64,000 nt of DNA from Pyxicephalus adspersus (taxonomy: Eukaryota; Chordata; Amphibia; Anura; Pyxicephalidae): NCBI RefSeq assembly GCF_032062135.1, contig NC_092863.1, positions 13,933,498 through 13,997,497 of the forward strand. The letters are read 5' to 3'. The notes beneath the pieces are model-generated. The model saw only the letters and a program-made list of their open reading frames with translations. It ran no database searches and had not been told where the DNA came from. This document shows positions 28,701-39,160 of the stretch, piece by piece (positions within the stretch are counted from its first letter, which is position 1; every line of letters begins with the position of its first letter). A program made the translations under genes and the position numbers.

Positions 28701-29597
28701 TTACTACTAAATTGTAGTGCAATGAGAAAGTATAATGCAAAACAGTGAATGATCAGAAGAAATGTTTTGCACAATGTTGATTCAGACAGAAATATTCACG
28801 AATAGTCCATAAAGTGTTAGCATAGTAGCAAGTATATAAAAATTGAAAGGTTGAGTATTTTGGTATGTATACTATTTGGTAAGAATAAGGCATAATCCAT
28901 AAACTGATGTTAATAGCCAAGATACGATTTAGCGTATGTAGCAGATTCACATACATGCTATATAGTATAAATAACTCACAACAGAAATAACATTGATAGT
29001 ATTACATTTCAAAAGGCAAGGTGTGGAAATGAATTCAGCTATATTTTAAACATTGTTACTAAATATATTAGTGGAGCAAAATAGTGATGTGGTTAATGAG
29101 AAAGTTGTTTCAAAGGTACTCAGATGATGTCAAAAGGTCAGGGAAATAGAAGGGATTGGGTTCAGTGAGAGTTGCACTACACAGTGACATAAAAGTCTAG
29201 AATTGAGTAATCAATATTGTTTATAACATATTTAGTGCAATAATAAAAAATAAATAATCATTTGAAAAAGAGAATACTTTTTGTACTTACCGGTATATAT
29301 TTATTCCATTATTCAAAAGGTAAGGAAAATAAATCATTGGTGATGTTAGTATAACTGTTCAGCCAAAATATAGTTGAGTAACGTAACTAGAGAGATAATG
29401 TTAGGGAAGAGTGACCAGTTAATTACGAAGGTGAATTGAAAAGCAAGTAAATAAAAAATAAATTATTTGATTGACAGAATCTGATTAGCAATTTCCTCAT
29501 TTTTCTCCACACATCCTAGGGGTGTCAGAGAAAGGAGCAAGAGCTAAATGCTGAGGAGAAAGAGGAATATGATTAGTTTGTCACCTTATTCCTTATG
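25751..29597. other. Intergenic DNA, 25.8-29.6 kb
   Basis: Mostly AT-rich with a poly-T run at 27518-27536. At 27778 a strong plus-strand acceptor (CTTCTGCCTCACATTTTCTC then TTAG) precedes a short open segment. About 28600-28630 carries GCCTCTAAGGGCTTCTTCAG, a phrase I associate with frog interspersed repeats. No gene recognised. Confidence 0.45.
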
Positions 29598-29605
29598 CCC
29601 TAGTG

Positions 29606-29856
29606 CAGGGTCTCTGGATCTTTTTAACATGGAGGAAACCCTTTAAAAATTTTCAGGGCCTTAAGGAACTCTTACTATACTTACTATATCCACAGATCAC
29701 AGTACATTGGTGTGGTGGTCAGTGGGAAGAATGTCGCTATTACATATAGGCCAAAAAGAATATTAGTATCAGTTAAACTGACCTGAAAGTCACAAACTGC
29801 TCACTGCTCAAGGAACCCCTAGCAACTTCTGGAGGAACCCCAGTTGAGAAACCCTG
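29606..29856. mobile_element. Short non-autonomous hAT-type element
   Basis: A 251-base element that begins CAGGGTCTCTGGATCTTTTT and ends GGTTCCTCC-like in reverse, closing in GTTGAGAAACCCTG; the termini CAGGGTYTCT / AGAAACCCTG form an imperfect inverted repeat. It is flanked by CCCTAGTG (29598-29605) and CCCTACAG (29857-29864), an 8-base target duplication with 6 matches, the length made by hAT transposases. No coding capacity. I recognise the family from frog genomes from memory. Confidence 0.8.
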
Positions 29857-29864
29857 CCCTACAG

Positions 29865-32800
29865 TATGGGTGGCGATGTAAGCAAAAACATTGTTCTACC
29901 TGGGTCTCCTTGTTCTAAAACCTTCTTTTTTAAAGTGACAGTGTTGTGTTCCTGTCTCCCTGTCTTGTGCTTTTGTTCTGTCACATGAGTACACATTATG
30001 CAGGCAATTTCTTGAAGACAACATGGGGTTGAAGCAAAGCGATTTCAGGAGACAAACAGGACTGAGATCTGAAAATCAAAAACATTCCAGTGATTTATGT
30101 TATGCAGTGCTTAAGCAAACTATGGCATTCAGTTTTTTTAAATTTTGTCATCTTGTCACTGAGTAGTCTTCCATTGTATTAAAAATAACATTGTTGGTTT
30201 GGATAAACTATTTGTGTCATAGGATTTAGTAAGGAATATGTAGAATAAACAAAAAGGTTATGACTGGGAGAATTTCTAAATTCGCACCACATCCCCAGTG
30301 TATCCAATATTATCTCATATGGGATTACCAATACTATAAGGTGCTTACCAATAAACAATTACAATGTATTTCTTTTCAAAGCATTTCTATTCTACTTTAT
30401 TAGGTTACACTCTTTCTTAAAAACAAATAAAAAGCCAAAGGATAACAATGATTTCGCTATACATTACATGTCCAGATATTTAACAATTTCATTTCTGGCA
30501 TTTTCCATACTAGCGTCCTTCACGCGTATTACCCAAAGGCCCACCTCAGAAGGACACAATATTGTAGCTGCATCAGTCTCATTTTTAAATATTCATAAAG
30601 CACATATTTTTCAAATATTATAATATTCTTCTCAAATGATATGTCCAGCATGCATGATTATCATTAACTCTGTAAGTACAACTGTGAGTACTGTGACCCC
30701 TTTGTGTACCTACATGGATTAACACCACTCAATTATTGTTATTGTTTTTCACCATTGTGCACTGTGTTTAAATCGCACAACCAGACCTGAGCTGTGAGGT
30801 TTCCTTTCCTTAGAAGTCAATGTTGCACAGGGTAATAATATTAACACCTTAATAATCTTAAAGTGAAATATCCAGGGTCACAGTCCCTCACATGTTGGAA
30901 TAAAAAATGTCAATTTGTAAAGAAAGTAGAGAGGTATAGCATTATACAAGCGTATTGGTGGTGGGAATACTAATACAAGCTGCCTCATTCTATGCCACAA
31001 GATGCCCAATCACTAGGTATTTAATGAGTAAACACTGCTTTTTCATAATCCAGTATGAGGAGGAGAATGGGGGAGTGCTGACTTTCTATAAATGTTTTAA
31101 TAAAGTGTGAACTTTTGATTCTGGGTCTTGTTCGTGTTCTTCTCTTGGTGGGGGTTTGAAATTAGTGCTTCAGTCTTTGCATGTTCTGAGTACAACCATC
31201 TTCATTAGTTGTAATATGCCAGTAGCAAAATATTTCTATGTCTTGGGATGGCATTTAGTTGTGTGTACATAATGAAAAGGTTAATAAGCGCACATGCTGG
31301 AGTTGAAGAAAGGGAGCATTTTTCCAGGAGTTAGCTGATCAGACCTTGTTAATGCCCCACTTCTTCCATCATCGCCGTCTGCTCGCTATTCTAGGGGGGT
31401 GACTGGTTTGGCTGCCTACATTGACCACCCACTACAGCATGAGCGGGGGCTAACGTCTGCATTCGCCACCAGCATTCAGTCCCAGCCACTGATGTTCCTC
31501 CCCCCTGCAGCCATCCAGTTCCCCTCTTCTATGTCGGTTCCTATCCATCCTCTCGCTCCACTGAGCCCTTGTTACCATAGCCCGGCCTGTAATTACAGAG
31601 TACAAAAGTTCCAGCGGCAAATAACTTTGGATCTTCCCAACATGGAAGGTGGATTCCCTGACTTATTTTTAAAAAGTATGGCAGGTGCCAGAGGGTTTTG
31701 TTGTATGTGAATCGTCCCCTGATCTCTAGACGTATCTTGGCAATTTTTTGCCCGGGGTAGGTCTTTTCTTAAAGCTCACAGTATGATTTTGAAAGGGAAG
31801 ACTTTAAAAAAGCATCTCAGCAGACCAGTTATATCATTGTAATAATCTGGGTAAAACTATTCCGTTTTAAAACGAGGTAACATGTTACTGCTACTTGGCA
31901 AATTAGAATCAGTCTACCCTATATGCATATGGAATTAGCAACCTGTCCCTTTTCTGCTGAATTTTGAGAATTTATGTTTTTTATGTTCTCCCTGTGTTTG
32001 CATGGGTTTTTTCCGGGTACCCTAGTTTTCTCCGACATCCTGTAATATATGTCGGAGATGTGTATATATATGTAATGTAACATGTCAGTGTGTCATGTTA
32101 ACACCCCTCAAAAATTTTGAGTTCAGTTGTTTCCAGTGAAGAGTATTGTTAATGTTGCTGCATGACATTTTAGACTATTCTGCACCCTGTGGAAGGCTCT
32201 TTTCTGCTCCACTATGACTGTAGGACATAGTTAAATGAATTGTGAAAGTTTACAGCAGAAAATTTTTTTATTTCAGCAGCTCAGCTCACCCAGCATTTCC
32301 CCTCTCCAAGTAGTGATTTAGGCAGCCTGACAACCTTCTTATCTGTTATAAAAACACAGATCAGGTGTACAGGTACAGGGAAGAGCACAGAATTCCAGCT
32401 TAAAAATCTTAAGTGCTCTTGTTCTGCATTTCAAGTTGAATATTTCAACTCTGGATGCAGCTACATAGATCAGTGCTTGGTTGGGTAAAGGTTTTATAAG
32501 GCTTGGTGGTAATCTGTAACAATCTGACTATCCTTTTCCTGACCACAGGAAATGTGATATTCCTCTCTGCCATTCATTGATTATTGCTTTGTGGTCAGTA
32601 ACTAGTCCTAGGTGCTGAGCTGTGGGGGGAAGGCATGCGTAGCCCCTTGCAAGGTATAGAAAATCTGTATTATTATTATTAGATGTTATATATTAGACAA
32701 ATATCCACAGATACGGGAGGGGGAGAATGCATTAAGGACACGGCATGATGCTTGTACACTAGTGATAAGTATCAGACTCAGAGTCAGTTTAGTATTGTAC

Positions 32801-33085
32801 TGTAGATATTTAATTCTTAACCTAAGTGAACTGCTGCGTGACCAAGTATTGTCTCTTGGTGACGCATTCACTCTACATGGTAATGTGGGAATTTGAATAA
32901 AAATGAGAACTGCCATTATTTATCTATTTGGGTGTGTGTGTTGTAGGGCTGTCCTATCTTTATTCTTCTCACTATCGAGAAAGTCACTGACCAGTGCAAG
33001 CATGCAGCAGGTGAAGTAGAGGGGCACATGATATAAACCTTCTTGTTCTAGGTCATTTACACATTAAAAGGAACCTATTCCTGTC
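29865..33085. other. Intergenic DNA, 29.9-33.1 kb
   Basis: AT-rich with no recognised gene. A GC-richer patch at 31350-31720 carries an open frame of 103 codons (proline/serine-rich, no known motifs) that I judge to be a repeat or chance. An ATTATTATT run lies at about 32668. Confidence 0.4.
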
Positions 33086-33089
33086 AGCT

Positions 33090-33600
33090 TTATAAAAGGT
33101 TGTGCAGTGAGATGAGGTAAGGGTGAAGGAGCTTCATGGTAAAACCATAGTATGAGAAAAATCCCCATATCATAATGCTTGCACCACCATGCTTCACGGT
33201 CTTCACATTGTACTGTGGTTTGATTCAGTGTTTGGTCTGCAGTCCCTAGACCCAAAAAGAACAATCTTGCTTTCCTCAGTACACAAAATGTTGGGCATTT
33301 CTCTTTAGACCGGTCAGTGTGTCCTTTGGCAAAGTATAACCTCTTCCGCACATTTATTTTTATTTTTTAACATTGGGACTTGGGGCTTCTTGCTGATAGT
33401 TTGGCTTCACATAGGCATCTTCTAATTGTAACCGTACATACAGGTTACTCTAGACCTTTGATCTTCCTGGAGTTGATCACTGGCTGATTCTTTGCCATTT
33501 TGGCTATTCTCCTCTACATTTGAATGGTAGTTTTCCTTTTTCTTCCACATCTTTCAGATTTCAGTCGCCATTTTAAAGCATTTGAGATCATTTATTTTGA
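33090..33600 (-). pseudogene. Fossil Tc1/mariner transposase fragment
   Basis: On the minus strand one frame gives RKRLYFAKGHTDRSKE (the Tc1 block R-L-x-F-A-x-x-H before the first DDE box) and, after a frameshift near 33215, another gives NVKTVKHGGASIMIWGFF followed by SYYGF, which is the highly conserved VKHGGGSxMxWGCF block of Tc1-like transposases. The expected W-T/S-D-E-S motif between the two blocks is destroyed. Upstream sequence to about 33600 reads like the helix-turn-helix part with several stops. No terminal inverted repeats were located. Confidence 0.8.
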
Positions 33601-34819
33601 CCAGCCTTTTATTCTCTTTTCTTCACTTTCTGTAAATGAATAACACAAATTTTATTTTTTTTCATGATGTGATTTGTAATAGAATGTGCAGTGTTCCCAA
33701 TGTATTTGTGTTCATGTAAATAAAAGCTGTTATAATAAATTTGAACTTTAATTACTTTTAACACACTGCTATTATTCTGAGCACAACTGTTATACAACTG
33801 CAATTGAATTAAACATTCATTCTAACTGATTGCAATTGATGCATAGTAAATCATATCACATGGTCAGAAAACATCTGATCTAATTTCAGTTAATTGGATT
33901 CTGATTGGTGTCTATGGGTGCCTGAGGGTGATATTGAGTAAGCAGACAGAGTGTCCGCACACTTTTCTATGGGAATGTGGCATACTGCAGTTAGGGATCT
34001 CTATTTGTAATCATTTGTTGTTAGTTCCCCCCTGTGGTAATATGATAAACTTCAAATAAAACATGTTTAGAGTTTTGGGGGTTTTTTTTGCTATGTTTGG
34101 CCCTAAGCTATATATATTAAGGGGTGTCAGACACAAGTGTTCTCCACTTACACCTATATTTTCACTTTCCTACATCTCCCCATTCCAGAGAAATTGGGGT
34201 TCAAGGAAAGGAAGTAGACAGGGTAGCGTAGTATGGCTGGCTTAGTTCTGTGAGCTGGCCGTTATAAGCTTAGGGTCCAAGCACAATGCTTCTAGCTATG
34301 TAAGTGGCCCCAGGGGTCCCCATTTTGCATGTTCAGTTTAGATCTTCTAGTGGGACTTGCTTTAGAAACACACCCCCGGTGTGTTATTGTTGAGGTATTT
34401 TTACAAGTTTTAAGCTTGTGACCCTGTCTTAAAATTTTTTATTTGCCAGAAGGCTGAAATTTTTTAAACTAATGCCCCCTACAGAGTAGCATGATTTCAC
34501 AAGACAACTCAATCTGATAGAACACCAGACCTGTGGCATTATGTGCGATACATAGGCTGGCCGCCCCTTTATTAACCCCCGCAGACATCGGACTAGTGAG
34601 GACATTTGTTCCCATGCTTTGCTGGTCTATGACACTCAGCACACCCACAAGCTACCCACTTAATCATTTTAAGGAAATGGATTTATGCTGATTATACCAA
34701 ATCCTGTTTTTTCTCCCTTTTTCTAGTCTTGTAGAACATAACGTGGACTGGTGCACCCTCCATGCATTGTCGTATGTTCCAAATTCCTGAAAATTGCACT
34801 GTGTATGCTGTATCGTACA

Positions 34820-34945
34820 TGATATATACCTGACTGTTACACTGTGCACACTGTGTTGTACATCACATAGCCCTGACCCTGAACTCTGCATGCTGTGTTG
34901 TACATCACATAGCCCTGACCCTGAACTCTGCATGCTGTGTTGAAC
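34820..34945 (+). repeat. 42-bp minisatellite A, plus-strand copy
   Basis: Two to three units of 42 bases, for example CATCACATAGCCCTGACCCT then GAACTCTGCATGCTGTGTTG TA, starting at 34861 and 34903, with a more diverged unit before them. The same unit occurs in reverse complement at 46991-47095. Confidence 0.93.
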
Positions 34946-36169
34946 ATTACATACCTAACATAGATTTTTCTTGTCTCAGCAGTTGCTGTTTTCCTGACGT
35001 TCATCTTTCAGGTAGGTGAAGGTGTTACCTCTCTGTATTCTGTGTACAGAAAAGAAGAGTTCTGTGTTCTGTCTCTGGTCAGTGTGTCTGTGTTATCCTG
35101 CTGATTACATGTGGAGTTACCTTGCTGGTTTGGGGGGTTGGTATGCAGTTGGCATGTAGAGGCTGGTAAGGGTCAGCTCTAATAACTGCCCCCATTATAT
35201 ACCCCATGTTTTACCTCCATGACTTTAAATGTGCGCTCCATGTTCTGCTGAGACCCTTCTTCCTCAGCATATGGGGCCCCACTTTTTCTCCCGGTATTCA
35301 TATATTGTCCATTTTTATACCCTCCTTTCCTATATAAAATTTTTTTTTTATAACATTCTTTTTTTAACTTTTTTATTTTAAACAAACAGTGTACTAATTT
35401 TTTTCAGCTTACGGGGCCCCACTAATTTTTGCACAGGGTCCAATTCCTATAACACCTTGGTGAGTATTTTGTTACTAGAGCACAATTTTCCCTTCCTATT
35501 GAGGATAAAGTCAGTTTTATTTCACAATGTCAGATCATTTTTATTCTGCCTTTTTTTCCCCACCTCTGCCCCTGTATTACCCAGTTCTGCCCTCCTTGCT
35601 GTCATTTCCTGTGCCTGCAGCTCCACATCTCTCCCCGGTACAGCACGTGTTCCTAAGGACACCATCCCTATGAGCCATATCAGATCCCTCAAAGTCACCA
35701 GCTCTCCGCTTGGCATCCCAATATTTTCATGGTGTTCTCACTGCCACCCCACTTCTTTCAAATCATCCAGGCAACCTAAAAACCTGGGCAGCTCCTCTTT
35801 GGGATCTCTGACAGCTCTCATTACACCTTTGCCGCCTCCAGATACCTTCCTGCAACTACTTACCTTCACTTCCCTCCTCCAAACCCCACCACCCCAATGA
35901 CCTACCTGCCCAGGTACCCACACCTTTCTGACTCCCTGCACACATCCACCTGCTTTCATACAATCTATATTACTCTCCTGTCCAGTCATACTCTTAGCTT
36001 TTTTTCTACTGCACAAACTTCACACTGTCATAGCTCACAAAACTCTTCTCCAACACAAACTTGTTCCTGTCATACTACTGCTCCTCTGTTATTTATATAT
36101 TGTTCATTTTATACCCTTAGTTCTCCTTTCCTGTTTAAACTGCCAGCTGTCTTATATATTTGTAAATCC
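34946..36169. other. Unique-looking spacer between minisatellites A and B
   Basis: Pyrimidine-rich from 35540 to 36160 on the plus strand, which keeps frames open on both strands (147 codons plus, 92 codons minus) without recognisable protein motifs. No gene supported. Confidence 0.45.
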
Positions 36170-37210
36170 CCCCTAAACATATTGCCCATGTCATACTCTC
36201 TTAACTCTTCTCCTACACATACTGCCCTTATAATACCCTTTGCACTCTTCTCCTGCACATACTGNNNNNNNNNNNNNNNNNNNNNNNNNNNNNNNNNNNN
36301 NNNNNNNNNNNNNNNNNNNNNNNNNNNNNNNNNNNNNNNNNNNNNNNNNNNNNNNNNNNNNNNNNNNNNNNNNNNNNNNNNNNNNNNNNNNNNNNNNNNN
36401 NNNNNNNNNNNNNNNNNNNNNNNNNNNNNNNNNNNNNNNNNNNNNNNNNNNNNNNNNNNNNNNNNNNNNNNNNNNNNNNNNNNNNNNNNNNNNNNNNNNN
36501 NNNNNNNNNNNNNNNNNNNNNNNNNNNNNNNNNNNNNNNNNNNNNNNNNNNNNNNNNNNNNNNNNNNNNNNNNNNNNNNNNNNNNNNNNNNNNNNNNNNN
36601 NNNNNNNNNNNNNNNNNNNNNNNNNNNNNNNNNNNNNNNNNNNNNNNNNNNNNNNNNNNNNNNNNNNNNNNNNNNNNNNNNNNNNNNNNNNNNNNNNNNN
36701 NNNNNNNNNNNNNNNNNNNNNNNNNNNNNNNNNNNNNNNNNNNNNNNNNNNNNNNNNNNNNNNNNNNNNNNNNNNNNNNNNNNNNNNNNNNNNNNNNNNN
36801 NNNNNNNNNNNNNNNNNNNNNNNNNNNNNNNNNNNNNNNNNNNNNNNNNNNNNNNNNNNNNNNNNNNNNNNNNNNNNNNNNNNNNNNNNNNNNNNNNNNN
36901 NNNNNNNNNNNNNNNNNNNNNNNNNNNNNNNNNNNNNNNNNNNNNNNNNNNNNNNNNNNNNNNNNNNNNNNNNNNTGCACTCCTCTCCTGCACATACTGC
37001 CCATATAATACCCTCTGCACTCCTCTCCTGCACATACTGTCCATATAACACCCTCTGCACTCCTCTCCTGTACATATTGCTCCTATAATTCCCTCTGCAC
37101 TTTTCTCCTACACACTGCCTGCTGTCATGGAGCGCCACTCTTATTCTGCATATACTGTCCACTTTCATACCCCCTGCATTCTTCTTCTACACATACTGCC
37201 TGCTATCATT
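36170..37210 (+). repeat. 40-bp minisatellite B, plus-strand copy, with assembly gap
   Basis: Tandem units of about 40 bases, such as TGCACTCCTCTCCTGCACAT then ACTGCCCATATAATACCCTC, interrupted by Ns at 36265-36975. Visible units: about two before the gap, and about five after it, decaying towards 37210. In reverse complement the unit reads GTGCAGGAGAGGAGTGCA, matching the array at 43620-46107. Long open frames across the gap are artefacts of N. Confidence 0.95.
36265..36975. other. Assembly gap
   Basis: A run of 711 Ns inside minisatellite B. Its true length is unknown; collapse of tandem repeats is the likely cause. Confidence 1.
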
Positions 37211-37276
37211 CCCTCCATACTCCCCCATACATGGGCTTCATCCAGTCCTCTTCCCTCTGCCTATGTACTAGATCTA

Positions 37277-39160
37277 CAGGTAGTCCGCGGGTTACATACG
37301 AGATAGAGACTGTAGGTTTGTTCATAAGTTGAATTTGTATGTAAGTCGGAACATTTACATTATTTAATAAATTCAAATAGGACAGATATTTGTCTCCATA
37401 TATTATTTATTTTTACCTTTCTGTGCATGCATAGTAAATGCTTAAACATTTTCAAACACAGTACAGCCTTAAACAATGTTGGTAGAACTTGATGGAGTGG
37501 ATGAAGGGGATGGGATTACTTTAATTCTCTTAAAGTAAGTTTGCATGGAGCTTTCCTTTTTCTCATCATAAATAGCCTTGTAGCATCTCAGACCATCGGT
37601 AACTGTTCGGTAAACTTTGGTGAACCTCTCTGTATCAGGATCTTGCCCCTCTAACTTTGCCATTCCTGATTCAATGAGACGAAATGCATCAGCTAACTCT
37701 TTTGTACAAAACTTTTTTGTTTGAGTCCCTAGGTCCTGTTTTTCTTTGCTGCATGCTATCATCTGCTGTTCTATTTCCATAAGGTCTTCATTGGTTAGTT
37801 CTTTGCCATGAGAGTCGAGTAATTGTAATATATCATTTTCACTGATGTCCATCTGCAGCTGATTTCCAATACCAACCACAGCTTGCCTGGTGTCGGTGAT
37901 TTCATCATCTGTAAACCCCAGAAATTGTGTGAATTGGGGGCACAATTTGTTCCAAACACCCCTCAGAGTTCTCTCTTTCACTTCAGCCCAAGCGTCAGCA
38001 ATATTTTTAATGGCATCATAAATGTTATAACTTTCCCAGAACTCCCTTAAGGTCATCCCATCCTTTTGAGTAGCCCTGACAGCTTGTGAGAATGTCCTCC
38101 GTAAATAATAGGCCTTAAAGGAGGCTATGACTCCCTGATCCATTGGCTGGAGCAGTGATGTAGTGTTGGGGGGTAGAAACACCACCTTTACATTGGGGTG
38201 CATGTCATCTAAAGTGCTTGTATGTCCAGGGGCATTGTCAAGGAGAAGGAGAATTTTGAAAGGAATGTTTTTGCCCAAACAATAAAGTTCAACAGCAGGG
38301 ATAAAATAGTTTAAAAACCATTCTTGAAAGACATCAGCTGTGACCCAAGCCTTTTTATTTGCCATCCAAATAACAGGAAGCGAAGCCTTAGTGACCTTAC
38401 GTAGTGCCCTCGGATTTAGGGAGTGATGAACTAGCAAAGGCTTGAGCTTGAAATCCCCGGCTGCATTACCCCCAACTAATAAAGCCAGCCTATCCTTTGA
38501 TGCCCTATATCCTGGTGCACTTTTTTCCTCCTTGGTCCTCTCAGACATTTTTCTCCAGAACAAGCAAGTTTCTTCAGCATTAAATATTTGGTCTGGCAAA
38601 TAACCGCCCTCATCAATAATGCCTTGCAATATCTTGGAAAAATCACTTGCAGCTTGTAGATCGGCACTCGCTGATTTACCGTGAGTTCTGATATCATGTA
38701 AATCTGCTCTTTCTTTAAAGCGTTGGAACCAACCCCTACTTGCCACAAATTCTTCATTAAAATCGCCTTCACTTGCTGTGCCAGCAGCTTTCAAATCATT
38801 AAAAAGGCTCCGAGCCTTTTCTTGCACTAAAGAAAGACTGATCGGCATATTACGCTGATTTTGTTCTTCAATCCAAATTATCAGCAGCCTTTCCATCTCA
38901 ATAATTAAACCACTGTGTTGCTTAGTAATTATTGTAGCATTCATTGGGGTGTGGCCATTCACATGCTCCATTATTCTACGTTTATCTTTTAAAATTGATC
39001 CGATTGTTGACCGACTGTAACCAAGTGCTCTGCCAATGACTGATGGAGTTTCACCTCTCTCTGCCCTCTTTATTATTTCCACTTTTATTTCCATGGTGAT
39101 GCTTTTCCTCTTCTTTACTGTATCACTGACACTTGCATCAGATTTGTGTTTGTGAGACAT
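37277..39160 (-). mobile_element. Tigger-type (pogo/TcMar) transposon, 5' end missing
   Basis: The 3' terminus is clear: CAGGTAGTCCGCGGGTTACA at 37277, preceded by TA, the target site of this superfamily, and followed by the characteristic AAGTTGAATTTGTATGTAAG block. The transposase fills the element. The matching 5' terminus (GGACTACCTG then TA) was not found within 900 bases beyond the transposase start, so that end is truncated or replaced. The element sits about 65 bases beyond the end of minisatellite B. Confidence 0.85.
37469..39160 (-). CDS. Tigger transposase (TIGD1-like), intact frame
   Basis: 563 residues from ATG at 39160; ten codons of open frame before it lack an ATG. The start MSHKHKSDASVSDTVKKRKS is the typical Tigger N-terminus. 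A CENP-B/psq helix-turn-helix follows (ITMEIKVEIIKRAERGE ... IGRALGYSRSTIGSILKDK), then the second CENP-B-type DNA-binding domain (SLVQEKARSLFNDLK ... SRGWFQRFKERADLH), then the DDE catalytic core. Core boxes: IFNAEETCLFWRK at residue 193, where the family has N-x-D-E-T-G-L-F-W, so the first catalytic Asp is Glu here and the Gly is Cys; LLLLDNAPGHT with Asp at 308; QPMDQGVIASFK with Asp at 341. Residues are counted from this ATG. No stop or frameshift. The C-terminal tail is serine/proline-rich. Function of the protein: DNA cutting and joining for transposition. The loss of the first Asp predicts a weakened or dead enzyme. Confidence 0.93.
   Translation of the reverse strand: MSHKHKSDASVSDTVKKRKSITMEIKVEIIKRAERGETPSVIGRALGYSRSTIGSILKDKRRIMEHVNGHTPMNATIITKQHSGLIIEMERLLIIWIEEQNQRNMPISLSLVQEKARSLFNDLKAAGTASEGDFNEEFVASRGWFQRFKERADLHDIRTHGKSASADLQAASDFSKILQGIIDEGGYLPDQIFNAEETCLFWRKMSERTKEEKSAPGYRASKDRLALLVGGNAAGDFKLKPLLVHHSLNPRALRKVTKASLPVIWMANKKAWVTADVFQEWFLNYFIPAVELYCLGKNIPFKILLLLDNAPGHTSTLDDMHPNVKVVFLPPNTTSLLQPMDQGVIASFKAYYLRRTFSQAVRATQKDGMTLREFWESYNIYDAIKNIADAWAEVKERTLRGVWNKLCPQFTQFLGFTDDEITDTRQAVVGIGNQLQMDISENDILQLLDSHGKELTNEDLMEIEQQMIACSKEKQDLGTQTKKFCTKELADAFRLIESGMAKLEGQDPDTERFTKVYRTVTDGLRCYKAIYDEKKESSMQTYFKRIKVIPSPSSTPSSSTNIV

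Noticed and set aside
31399..31710. 103-codon proline/serine-rich frame
   Set aside because: GC-richer patch without known domains; possibly a repeat fragment.
35897..37168. Long open frames across 36-37 kb on both strands
   Set aside because: They consist of a run of Ns plus minisatellite B; the frame is open only because N is not read as stop.
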